A DNA stretch of 23,376 bases from a virus, in the IMG/VR virus record IMGVR_UViG_3300049225_000371, positions 1 to 23,376 of that record; one strand, given 5' to 3'. This document shows positions 1 to 3,997 of this stretch, piece after piece. The notes below the pieces were generated by a model. That model worked only from the letters and a program-made list of their open reading frames with translations, was not told where the DNA came from and did no database searches. Position 1 is the first letter of the stretch, and each line of letters opens with the position of its first letter. The position numbers and the translations under genes were made by a program.

Positions 1-11
1 CGCCGTCTAGT

Positions 12-140
12 TCAGTTGTTGGCATGAGTTGGGTACGAACTGGTTACATTGTTGATCCGCAGGCGCATGTTGTCAAGCGGAGCTAATGGGTCTGCCAGGC
101 AGCAGATCGTTACCGCCACGATTGCGATTATTCCTCGCAT
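12..140 (-). CDS. Small hydrophobic N-terminus protein, last gene of leftward operon
   Basis: A 42-residue protein of unknown function. It starts MRGIIAIVAVTICCLADP: a short charged start, a hydrophobic stretch and two cysteines, which could be a signal peptide or membrane anchor. The start at 140 is supported by one of the few good ribosome binding sites in the region, GGGAGG five bases before the ATG, lying inside the preceding gene. It overlaps the end of the 128-292 gene by 13 bases and appears to be the last gene of the leftward operon in this window. A promoter-like sequence at 48-76 lies inside it and points left out of the window. I do not recognise the family; the ribosome binding site and operon position are the main support. 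Confidence 0.5.
   Translation of the reverse strand: MRGIIAIVAVTICCLADPLAPLDNMRLRINNVTSSYPTHANN
48..76 (-). promoter_or_regulatory. Candidate leftward promoter inside 12-140
   Basis: On the minus strand there is a perfect TTGACA (71-76), then, after 17-19 bases, a weak -10 (AACAAT or CAATGT). The spacer holds ATGCGCCTGCGGATC, which recurs with one change in the spacer of the minus-strand promoter at 6797-6825. Both copies are followed by AACC. That resemblance is the reason for listing it. It would drive genes to the left of the window. Confidence 0.3.
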
Positions 141-292
141 GGGATCCTCCCGTCTTTCATGGCTCTCAAATAGCTGGCTTCTAAAACTGTTAAGCCTGTT
201 GCGTGCTTTGCGTGCAGCGCTGCCGCTGCGCGTTCCCTTGCGGCTGCCCTGATGTCTTGAGGGCGGTTGTACCAGAGGTTGAGGCGTGTCAT
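128..292 (-). CDS. Small basic helical hypothetical protein
   Basis: A 54-residue protein starting MTRLNLWYNRPQDIRAAAR and ending KDGRIPCEE. It is rich in Ala and Arg and probably helical. The ATG at 292 overlaps the TGA of the upstream gene in an ATGA arrangement, the sign of translational coupling seen throughout this operon. It is shorter than many gene callers' limits but fills the gap between its neighbours exactly, and a longer frame over the same stretch (12-338) is much less protein-like. The function is unknown; nothing in the sequence shows a motif beyond general basicity (possible nucleic acid or protein contact). Confidence 0.6.
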   Translation of the reverse strand: MTRLNLWYNRPQDIRAAARERAAAALHAKHATGLTVLEASYLRAMKDGRIPCEE

Positions 293-504
293 ACAAACAT
301 CGAGTCAGATTCGACCTGTGCGCGGCGCTCGTACCCACGGACTCTCATGCGGCTGTCGTGGGCGTCGTCAGACTTGCCGACCATCTCGAAGTATTGGGCG
401 CGGGCTTGCTCCCAACGGATGGCATATCCGAGATGTTCGTAGGGGATGGTTCCATACTTGCTGCGAGACATTTTGGTTCTGCGTAGGGACATGGTGTGGA
501 TCAC
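289..504 (-). CDS. Small hypothetical protein, coupled in leftward operon
   Basis: A 71-residue protein, or 67 if translation begins at the ATG at 492. I give the GTG at 504 because it overlaps the upstream TGA as GTGA, matching the 4-base overlaps elsewhere in this operon. The body reads YGTIPYEHLGYAIRWEQARAQ, then a charged C-terminus rich in Arg and Asp. There is no signal peptide or membrane segment. Neighbours on both sides are coupled to it, so it is almost surely co-translated from the promoter at about 1339-1373. I do not recognise the family. Confidence 0.6.
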   Translation of the reverse strand: MIHTMSLRRTKMSRSKYGTIPYEHLGYAIRWEQARAQYFEMVGKSDDAHDSRMRVRGYERRAQVESDSMFV

Positions 505-680
505 TTCAAAGGGGTGATCTCTGCGTGTTGTAGCTGGTCATAAATGGCGGTCCATACCCGTTCATCAAATGATGATTTGGTCAGGTAGCCGTAGCTGGCA
601 AAGCCATCGGTAATGGCGTCCATGGCGCGATCAACAATTTCGTTTTTGTTGATGTACGCGTCGTCGATTTGTGGGGTCAT
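501..680 (-). CDS. Small protein, paralogue of the 1413-1586 product
   Basis: A 59-residue acidic protein. The ATG at 680 overlaps the TGA of the secreted-protein gene as TGATG. It aligns over its whole length with the 57-residue product of 1413-1586: both have K-[NG]-E-[IL], then AxxAI, a GY, an acidic D, a [VI]WxAI[YW]DxL segment and EI[TD]P near the end. The two are therefore paralogues within one phage, each under a copy of the same promoter/operator type. The fold looks like two helices with a turn, but I cannot name the family. No catalytic residues are evident. Confidence 0.65.
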   Translation of the reverse strand: MTPQIDDAYINKNEIVDRAMDAITDGFASYGYLTKSSFDERVWTAIYDQLQHAEITPLK

Positions 681-1057
681 CAGAAACCTTGAGCGGTGAA
701 ACATGCTTGTGTAGCTGCCTTGTATTCGGCATGGGCTGCGTCATTCCAGAAAACTTCTGGATGACCAAGAGTTTTCAGAAATGAAGAGTGGTGTTTGCCA
801 ACGACGTGCGTGCCACGCATGAGAACGGTGTAGTGCCCATATTTTTCAACGTGGGCAGCTTTTGCTTTTGCCTCGCAAGCTTCGGCAAGCTTGGTGCGGT
901 CGCGCTCGCTGCGTGCGGCGTCTCCGTGCTTGCAGAAAGTGCTAGAGCCGGTGAAGTGGCAACGGGTGTAAAGGTCGCCGTTGTAAACCTCGTAAACCTG
1001 GGCTTGTGCAGGAGCAGCGATGAAGGTGATGGCTGCAAATGCGGTTAAAAGTTTCAT
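680..1057 (-). CDS. Secreted protein with Sec signal peptide, unknown function
   Basis: A 125-residue precursor. The N-terminus MKLLTAFAAITFIAAPAQAQ is a textbook Sec signal peptide with a likely cut after AQA, leaving about 106 residues. The mature part has four cysteines (RCHF, TFCK, EACEA, QACF), which could form two disulfides, and several His and Tyr. An upstream in-frame start at 1111 would add 18 residues ahead of the signal and is rejected. The gene follows 1108-1296 after a 50-base gap holding a strong GC hairpin and is coupled to the next gene by TGATG. An exported phage accessory protein may alter the envelope (superinfection exclusion or lysis-related are possibilities), but nothing shows which. 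Confidence 0.75.
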   Translation of the reverse strand: MKLLTAFAAITFIAAPAQAQVYEVYNGDLYTRCHFTGSSTFCKHGDAARSERDRTKLAEACEAKAKAAHVEKYGHYTVLMRGTHVVGKHHSSFLKTLGHPEVFWNDAAHAEYKAATQACFTAQGF

Positions 1058-1083
1058 TGGGTTGAAGTGGTGAGGTTGGTAGA

Positions 1084-1099
1084 GCCCCCTCTCGGGGGC
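1084..1099 (-). promoter_or_regulatory. Strong GC hairpin between operon genes
   Basis: GCCCCC (1084-1089) pairs perfectly with GGGGGC (1094-1099) around a four-base loop, in the 50-base gap between 1108-1296 and the secreted-protein gene. There is no T-tract, so it is not a classical terminator. It may set differential expression by partial termination or by protecting an RNA end. The stem is seen; the role is inferred. Confidence 0.4.
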
Positions 1100-1107
1100 G
1101 GTGGTGA

Positions 1108-1296
1108 TCAAACGGTGGAGACAAATTCGCCGTCTTCAAACATGCGGACCACGTAGCCACGGCCATTGTCAAACAGATCGAATGTTTCGCCGGGGCAGGC
1201 AGTTTCAACCCACAAGGCAAGAGACTTTTCAGCGCGAACTTTGGATTCGTATCGGTAAATGGTGGAGCTGACTTGAATGGTGGAAAGGTCAAGCAT
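1108..1296 (-). CDS. First gene of leftward operon, small hypothetical
   Basis: A 62-residue protein starting MLDLSTIQVSSTIYRYESK and ending MFEDGEFVSTV. The middle has ACPGETFDLFDNGRGY followed by a short strand-like segment. It is probably a small mixed alpha/beta protein with no membrane segment. It is the first gene after the site 1 promoter/operator (1339-1373), and the ATG lies 22 bases beyond a 5' stem-loop at 1319-1330. No clear Shine-Dalgarno site is present. The family is not recognised. Confidence 0.65.
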   Translation of the reverse strand: MLDLSTIQVSSTIYRYESKVRAEKSLALWVETACPGETFDLFDNGRGYVVRMFEDGEFVSTV

Positions 1297-1318
1297 TTGT
1301 TTTGAGGGTTAGAAGGAT

Positions 1319-1330
1319 CGGATCTCTCCG
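1319..1330 (-). promoter_or_regulatory. 5' leader stem-loop, site 1
   Basis: In the minus-strand RNA the stem CGG/CCG (3 bp) flanks a six-base AGAGAU loop; the loop can also be read as GAGA closed by an extra A-U pair. It starts 8 bases after the predicted -10, so it would sit at or beside the transcript 5' end. The next gene starts 22 bases later, the same distance as at site 2. Alone it is weak; its value is the repeat of the arrangement at the other sites. Confidence 0.4.
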
Positions 1331-1338
1331 ATGCACAA

Positions 1339-1373
1339 AGTATGACATGGTGTCGATCAGGTGTCAAGCACCT
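1339..1373 (-). promoter_or_regulatory. Operator/promoter site 1 (three 11-bp phased boxes)
   Basis: Minus-strand promoter with TTGACA (1362-1367), a 17-base spacer and CATACT (1339-1344). Overlying it are three boxes at 1348-1351 (TGGT), 1359-1362 (AGGT) and 1370-1373 (ACCT), each 11 bp apart. AGGTGTCAAGCACCT forms an inverted repeat across the -35. This layout recurs three more times to 3020. It drives the operon 1296 to 12. A protein binding three sites on one face of the helix over -35 and spacer would most likely repress. Confidence 0.7.
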
Positions 1374-1378
1374 AGTTT

Positions 1379-1406
1379 AAAAAAGGGGTGGCGGGGCCGA
1401 AGCCCC
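1379..1406 (-). terminator. Likely intrinsic terminator of the 1413-1586 gene
   Basis: On the minus strand GGGGC, loop TTCG, GCCCC (1393-1406) is followed after eight C-rich bases by six Ts (1379-1384). UUCG is a very stable tetraloop. The eight-base gap before the T-run is longer than usual, so efficiency is uncertain. It sits 7 bases beyond the stop codon and just before operator site 1, which would insulate the two units. Confidence 0.5.
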
Positions 1407-1412
1407 AGGCGA

Positions 1413-1586
1413 TCAGGCGGGGTCGATTTCGACGTAGCCCAGAGCGTCCCAGATGGCCTCATGGATTCCGTCATCAGAACCAAAGCCGAGCTTGTAGCCA
1501 CGCTCGCCAACGAATTGTTCGATGGCCTGTAAAGCGACGTAGGCAAGCTCGCCTTTGTCAAAAGAATTGGTGTCGTTGATCGTCAT
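1413..1586 (-). CDS. Small protein, paralogue of the 501-680 product
   Basis: A 57-residue acidic protein, MTINDTNSFDKGELAYVALQ at the start and LGYVEIDPA at the end. It aligns end to end with the 501-680 product (see that entry). The longer frame back to 1664 runs through the promoter and is rejected; the ATG at 1586 lies 22 bases after the site 2 stem-loop. It is a single-gene unit between operator site 2 and a terminator at 1379-1406. The function is unknown; duplication under two copies of the same control suggests a dosage or divergence role. Confidence 0.65.
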   Translation of the reverse strand: MTINDTNSFDKGELAYVALQAIEQFVGERGYKLGFGSDDGIHEAIWDALGYVEIDPA

Positions 1587-1608
1587 TGGATTTGGAAGCG
1601 AGGGGGGC

Positions 1609-1622
1609 GGCCATCTCTGGCC
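1609..1622 (-). promoter_or_regulatory. 5' leader stem-loop, site 2
   Basis: GGCC, loop AGAGAU, GGCC in the minus-strand RNA, 8 bases after the -10. The six-base loop is identical to site 1 while the stem differs (CGG/CCG there), so pairing is kept with changed bases. The gene starts 22 bases further on. Confidence 0.5.
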
Positions 1623-1630
1623 ATGCACAA

Positions 1631-1667
1631 AGTATTGCACACCTACGCGACAGGTGTCAAGCACCTA
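1631..1667 (-). promoter_or_regulatory. Operator/promoter site 2 (three 11-bp phased boxes)
   Basis: Minus-strand TTGACA (1655-1660), 18-base spacer, AATACT (1631-1636). Boxes lie at 1641-1644 (ACCT), 1652-1655 (AGGT) and 1663-1666 (ACCT), exactly 11 bp apart. The 16-mer AGGTGTCAAGCACCTA (1652-1667) is identical to site 1 (1359-1374), and ATGCACAAAGTAT around the -10 is also shared (1623-1635 and 1331-1343), so the two are duplicates with a diverged middle. It drives 1413-1586. Confidence 0.7.
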
Positions 1668-1814
1668 TAAGAAAAGGGGGTGGTAGCTGCCGGGGGGTCG
1701 ATCAACAATCCCCAAAGACCCTCAAGAGCAATGCCTCTCAATCTTTGGATCACTTCATCGCCCTGTATTTCGCGGAACCGCGTGTTGTATTGCAGGATCC
1801 CCGGCGCTAAGAGA

Positions 1815-2231
1815 CTACGGGTGATGCCTTCTCTCATGGCATTCACGGCATAAAGCCTCAACACCCCACCACAATTCATAGGTTTCATGGTGGTATTCGA
1901 CGGCTTTTGCTGACTGGCAGTCGCAGCAGACGAAAAGCCCCGGGCTAGGGAAGGTCTTGCGCTTGGCCCGCTTATTTATCATTCCTCTGGCGTCAATCTT
2001 TTGACGTTCAACAGGATCAGCTAAACGGGCCTTTCTGCGTTCTCTGTCTTTCGCTCTCATTTGCTCTAATCGAGCAGGGTCAGCCCTTCGGCGTTGTTGT
2101 TTTTGACCCCACTTTTCACGGTTTAGCTCCAACCAGTTTGGATCTTGCTTTGCAAGGTGATAAGCCTCGCGTTGCTTTTGCAGATGGCGAAGACGCCCTT
2201 CTGGTGATCTAGGCATTGAAACCAATGGCAT
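1815..2231 (-). CDS. HNH-like zinc-ribbon endonuclease, small
   Basis: About 138 residues. The N-terminal two-thirds is a highly charged Arg/Gln/Lys helix (REAYHLAKQ, then QKQQRRRADPARLEQMRAK), likely DNA-binding. The C-terminal part is a compact HNH-type motif: C-x2-C, then EYHHETY, VEALC-x2-CHERRH. The paired cysteines and the HH..Y fit a treble-clef HNH nuclease of the small phage type; activity is inferred. The frame opens upstream at 2291 with GTG, but that lies in the promoter. Usable ATGs are 2240, 2231 and 2216; I prefer 2231 because it lies 18 bases past the leader stem-loop, close to the spacing at sites 1 and 2. It is driven by the leftward half of divergent site 3. Confidence 0.65.
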   Translation of the reverse strand: MPLVSMPRSPEGRLRHLQKQREAYHLAKQDPNWLELNREKWGQKQQRRRADPARLEQMRAKDRERRKARLADPVERQKIDARGMINKRAKRKTFPSPGLFVCCDCQSAKAVEYHHETYELWWGVEALCRECHERRHHP

Positions 2232-2249
2232 TGAGGACATGAGGTTGAT

Positions 2250-2263
2250 GGCCGTCTCCGGCC
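2250..2263 (-). promoter_or_regulatory. 5' leader stem-loop, site 3
   Basis: GGCC, loop GGAGAC, GGCC in the minus-strand RNA, 7 bases after the -10. It has the same stem as site 2; the loop differs by two bases but keeps a central GAGA. It would be at the very 5' end of the HNH transcript. Confidence 0.5.
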
Positions 2264-2270
2264 CGTCCAT

Positions 2271-2309
2271 ACGATAGCACCTTGACTTCACCTGTCAAGC
2301 ACCTATAGT
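2271..2309. promoter_or_regulatory. Divergent operator/promoter site 3
   Basis: Two overlapping promoters facing apart. Minus: TTGACA (2293-2298), 16-base spacer, TATCGT (2271-2276). Plus: TTGACT (2282-2287), 16-base spacer, TATAGT (2304-2309). Between them are three ACCT boxes at 2279, 2290 and 2301, 11 bp apart, all in one orientation. One bound regulator could control both the HNH-like gene (left) and the 2330 gene (right), the classical layout for an autoregulated regulator gene. Confidence 0.7.
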
Positions 2310-2329
2310 GGCTGCAGTTAAATCCCCTT

Positions 2330-2524
2330 ATGACTCAACGAATAGACGGCACACCCACAGGCCGACGCGTCTTTGCTGTTCGCGTTAATAACGACACTCC
2401 AGACAAACTCGGGGCCATAGCTCTTGAGCGTGGCTTTTATTACATGGGCAAAGGCGGCGAACGTTTAGGCGCTTCCGGTCAACTCATGGATGCGATTGCG
2501 AATGGCCAAATCAAGCTCCCATGA
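2330..2524 (+). CDS. Small protein, possible ribbon-helix-helix-like regulator
   Basis: A 64-residue protein. RRVFAVRVNND could be a strand, TPDKLGAIALERGF a first helix and ASGQLMDAIANGQIKL a second, which loosely resembles a ribbon-helix-helix DNA-binding fold; I cannot confirm that by eye. It is the first rightward gene of divergent operator site 3, with the ATG 20 bases after the -10, so the leader is only about 13 bases. Its position makes it the best candidate in the window for the protein that binds the 11-bp phased boxes. It is coupled to 2521-2787 by an ATGA overlap. The regulatory role is inference. Confidence 0.6.
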   Translation: MTQRIDGTPTGRRVFAVRVNNDTPDKLGAIALERGFYYMGKGGERLGASGQLMDAIANGQIKLP

Positions 2525-2787
2525 AACTGACAAGGCTTCCCCCTGGCCCCGCTGATAGTTCTGGCAACTATCCCCAGGCTTTGTCGTTCTGCTGCCTTAA
2601 CTCTGGGACGTCAGGCGGCCACGCGGGGGAGCAGCAGAGAAGAAAGCGCCCTAAACGATCCAAACGATCAAAACAAGCGTGGCTCAGATTTCTTGAACGC
2701 AAAAGGCAAAGAAAAGAACGCGCAAATTTGCAGGTTCTTTCAATTCATCCCTCAGGCAAGAGCCCACCGGCGAGCGGTGGTTGGTGA
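2521..2787 (+). CDS. Small Arg/Lys-rich protein, coupled to 2330-2524
   Basis: An 88-residue frame starting MKLTRLPPGP, with a very basic middle (EQQRRKRPKRSKRSKQ and FLERKRQRKER). The ATG overlaps the TGA of the previous gene (ATGA). The basic segment would bind nucleic acid. The last 36 bases overlap the convergent gene 2752-2934, and a GC hairpin lies in the overlap. It could be a coupled partner of the 2330 product. The N-terminal third is not very protein-like, so the real product may be shorter or absent. Confidence 0.4.
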   Translation: MKLTRLPPGPADSSGNYPQALSFCCLNSGTSGGHAGEQQRRKRPKRSKRSKQAWLRFLERKRQRKERANLQVLSIHPSGKSPPASGGW

Positions 2788-2934
2788 AACGTTGAGGGCT
2801 GAAGCGATTGATTTGTAGGTGTGGCCAGCGGCTCGTAAGCGTTTGGCGTTTTGCTGTGGTGAGAGGCTGAGCCTCCAGAGAATGATCAATGGGAGCAGCA
2901 GGAGAGCTGCAACCCAAGCAAAGGTGCAGGTCAT
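2752..2934 (-). CDS. Membrane-anchored helix-turn-helix protein
   Basis: A 60-residue protein in two parts. Residues 1-25 (MTCTFAWVAALLLLPLIILW) form a single transmembrane segment. Residues about 28-58 form a compact helix-turn-helix like those of resolvase or transposase HTH domains: AKRLRAAGHTYKSIASALNV, then SPTTARRWAL. The HTH would lie in the cytoplasm. It follows operator site 4, with the start 25 bases after a leader stem-loop, as in the other units. Very small membrane-tethered HTH proteins are uncommon; it could sense envelope state or place phage DNA at the membrane. Another frame over the same DNA (2684-3007) is a shadow. Confidence 0.65.
   Translation of the reverse strand: MTCTFAWVAALLLLPLIILWRLSLSPQQNAKRLRAAGHTYKSIASALNVSPTTARRWALA
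2764..2780. promoter_or_regulatory. Hairpin in a convergent gene overlap
   Basis: CCACCG, loop GCGAG, CGGTGG forms a perfect six-pair stem in the 3' overlap of 2521-2787 (+) and 2752-2934 (-). There is no T-run on either side, so it is at most a weak or Rho-assisted stop for both transcripts. Confidence 0.3.
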
Positions 2935-2959
2935 TGTTCAGTTGTGAATGATTTTGTCC

Positions 2960-2975
2960 GCGCAGCGGTGTGCGC
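2960..2975 (-). promoter_or_regulatory. 5' leader stem-loop, site 4
   Basis: GCGCA, six-base loop CACCGC, TGCGC in the minus-strand RNA, 11 bases after the -10. Stem size and loop length match the other three leaders but the loop sequence does not. The gene starts 25 bases further on. Confidence 0.4.
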
Positions 2976-2986
2976 CTGACCCCTGG

Positions 2987-3020
2987 ATCATAGCACCTGT
3001 CAAGCACCTGTTAACAGGGT
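2987..3020 (-). promoter_or_regulatory. Operator/promoter site 4
   Basis: Minus-strand TTAACA (3009-3014), 16-base spacer, TATGAT (2987-2992). Boxes are ACCT at 2995, ACCT at 3006 and GGGT at 3017, exactly 11 bp apart. The 11-mers GCACCTGTCAA and GCACCTGTTAA (2993-3014) are direct tandem copies, and CCTGTTAACAGG (3007-3018) is a perfect palindrome. It drives the membrane-HTH gene leftward; the rightward terminase genes start about 75 bases away. Confidence 0.65.
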
Positions 3021-3089
3021 GTGACGGTTTTCATTTCGCTTGCGTATTGCACTTATTCGTTAACCTATAAGCACCTTCTTTATTCTTCA

Positions 3090-3413
3090 GTGAGTCAGAA
3101 GCCCACAAATAATGAGCTTCTTTTACGTGTAGACACGATTTACGGCATGTTGTGTGACGGTAAATCGCGTACAGACATTCTTCGACAAGGCGCAGAACTC
3201 TGGGGCTGTAGTGAACGAACTCTCGATAGTTACATTGCCAAAGCTCGCGTCAAACTTGAGGAAGATTGCCGCATCTCGCGTGAAGCCTTTATGGCAGAAG
3301 CTCTTGCCGGTTATCGCTCTTTAAGAATGCAAGCCGAAAGGCGTGGACAACTCATGTGCGCCAAGCAATGCCTTGACGCTCAAATTGCTCTTGTTGGTTT
3401 AGGAAAATCATGA
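3090..3413 (+). CDS. terS: Putative terminase small subunit
   Basis: I start this at GTG 3090 (MSQKPTNNELLLRVDTIYGM), giving 107 residues; the frame opens at 3021, but the extra 23 residues are odd and overlap operator site 4. Residues about 15-60 hold a helix-turn-helix typical of small terminases: an acidic-hydrophobic helix, SRTDILRQGAELWGCSERTL, then DSYIAKARVKL. A long helical C-terminal part follows, with RMQAERRGQLMCAKQCLDAQ and ALVGLG, a pattern common to phage small terminases. The role would be recognition of packaging-site DNA as an oligomer. Position at the head of the packaging module supports it. TATAAG at 3066-3071 lies 18 bases before the start. It is coupled to the next gene by ATGA. 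Confidence 0.65.
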   Translation: MSQKPTNNELLLRVDTIYGMLCDGKSRTDILRQGAELWGCSERTLDSYIAKARVKLEEDCRISREAFMAEALAGYRSLRMQAERRGQLMCAKQCLDAQIALVGLGKS

Positions 3414-3598
3414 TCAAACCAGACCCAATGATGTGCTCCAAGCCCGGTGCTGAGGACATCGAGGCTCTCCGTAATCGGCAACTCTGGATCGAGTACCTCT
3501 ACGAATTAGACGGGCGTCATCGCAAAGATCACCCCAGGCATGGCGTCTACACAGGCCTCGCCAAGGCTTACGCACTTCTCCCCGTTCACGACTGTTGA
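3410..3598 (+). CDS. Small hypothetical protein after terS
   Basis: A 62-residue protein. The ATG overlaps the terS TGA as ATGA, so it is likely co-translated. The middle reads EDIEALRNRQLWIEYLYELD, an amphipathic helix, then a His/Arg-rich turn and VYTGLAKAYALLP. No signal peptide or membrane segment is present. The family is not recognised; it may be a packaging accessory by position only. Confidence 0.6.
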   Translation: MIKPDPMMCSKPGAEDIEALRNRQLWIEYLYELDGRHRKDHPRHGVYTGLAKAYALLPVHDC

Positions 3599-3599
3599 A

Positions 3600-3776
3600 A
3601 TGCAAGAGCTACAAGTCAGCCCGCTAAACGATGATCACGACCTCTACAAGGTCTGCTTAATGGAGAACGGGATCAGCGCTTGTACTCTCGTTTCCTCAAT
3701 GCACCTTGTTGAGGAGAAGCGAAAACAGCTTCAGCAGTCCATCATTGCTGTATCCCGGCAAGCGTTTAATGAATGA
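3600..3776 (+). CDS. Small helical hypothetical protein
   Basis: A 58-residue protein, MQELQVSPLNDDHDLYKVCL at the start, ending EEKRKQLQQSIIAVSRQAFNE in a charged helix. The frame opens at 3540, but ATG 3600 comes one base after the stop of the preceding gene and fits the spacing habit of this cluster, so I use it. It overlaps the next gene by ATGA. The function is unknown. Confidence 0.55.
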   Translation: MQELQVSPLNDDHDLYKVCLMENGISACTLVSSMHLVEEKRKQLQQSIIAVSRQAFNE

Positions 3777-3955
3777 ACAAATCAGACCTGGCCCGGCCAG
3801 TTTCTGTCACTCTTTCGTTCTCTGACTGGTGTCTAATGATCGGCGTCTTGTCTTCCATCATCGAAACAACGATTGAATACCAAGACCCGCAAATCAGGCA
3901 TCAGCTTTCTGCGTTCTCCCGCATAAGGGAAACAATCGACAGGGCTACTGACTGA
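3773..3955 (+). CDS. Small hypothetical protein
   Basis: A 60-residue protein: MNKSDLARPVSVTLSFSDWC, then a hydrophobic stretch with LMIGVLSSII and a helix ending RETIDRATD. The hydrophobic run is short for a membrane span and more likely a buried helix. It is coupled to the previous gene by ATGA, the last of a four-gene chain starting at terS. I do not recognise it. Confidence 0.6.
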   Translation: MNKSDLARPVSVTLSFSDWCLMIGVLSSIIETTIEYQDPQIRHQLSAFSRIRETIDRATD

Positions 3956-3968
3956 TGAGTCTGCGTAT

Positions 3969-3979
3969 GGGCAAGCTAT
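3969..3979 (+). promoter_or_regulatory. GGGCAAGCTAT box before 3998
   Basis: The 11-mer GGGCAAGCTAT ends 18 bases before the ATG at 3998. It is identical to the copy at 16619 and differs by one base from that at 7526. No -35 match is seen upstream. It is proposed as a phage late promoter element (see findings). Confidence 0.45.
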
Positions 3980-3997
3980 TGCAACTGTTTATGTGTA

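Noticed and set aside
1664-1671. Rightward TATAAG at operator site 2, like those before terS and portal
   Set aside because: No rightward gene starts nearby and no -35 at suitable spacing; it is likely a by-product of the operator sequence.
1643-1888. 81-residue minus-strand frame between HNH-like gene and site 2
   Set aside because: It runs into operator site 2 and overlaps the end of the HNH-like gene; no ribosome site or coupled start, sequence not protein-like. A gene starting at 1837 cannot be fully excluded.
3063-3076. Two more ACCT sequences upstream of terS
   Set aside because: Spaced 10 bp with no third box and not in register with site 4; not counted as an operator.
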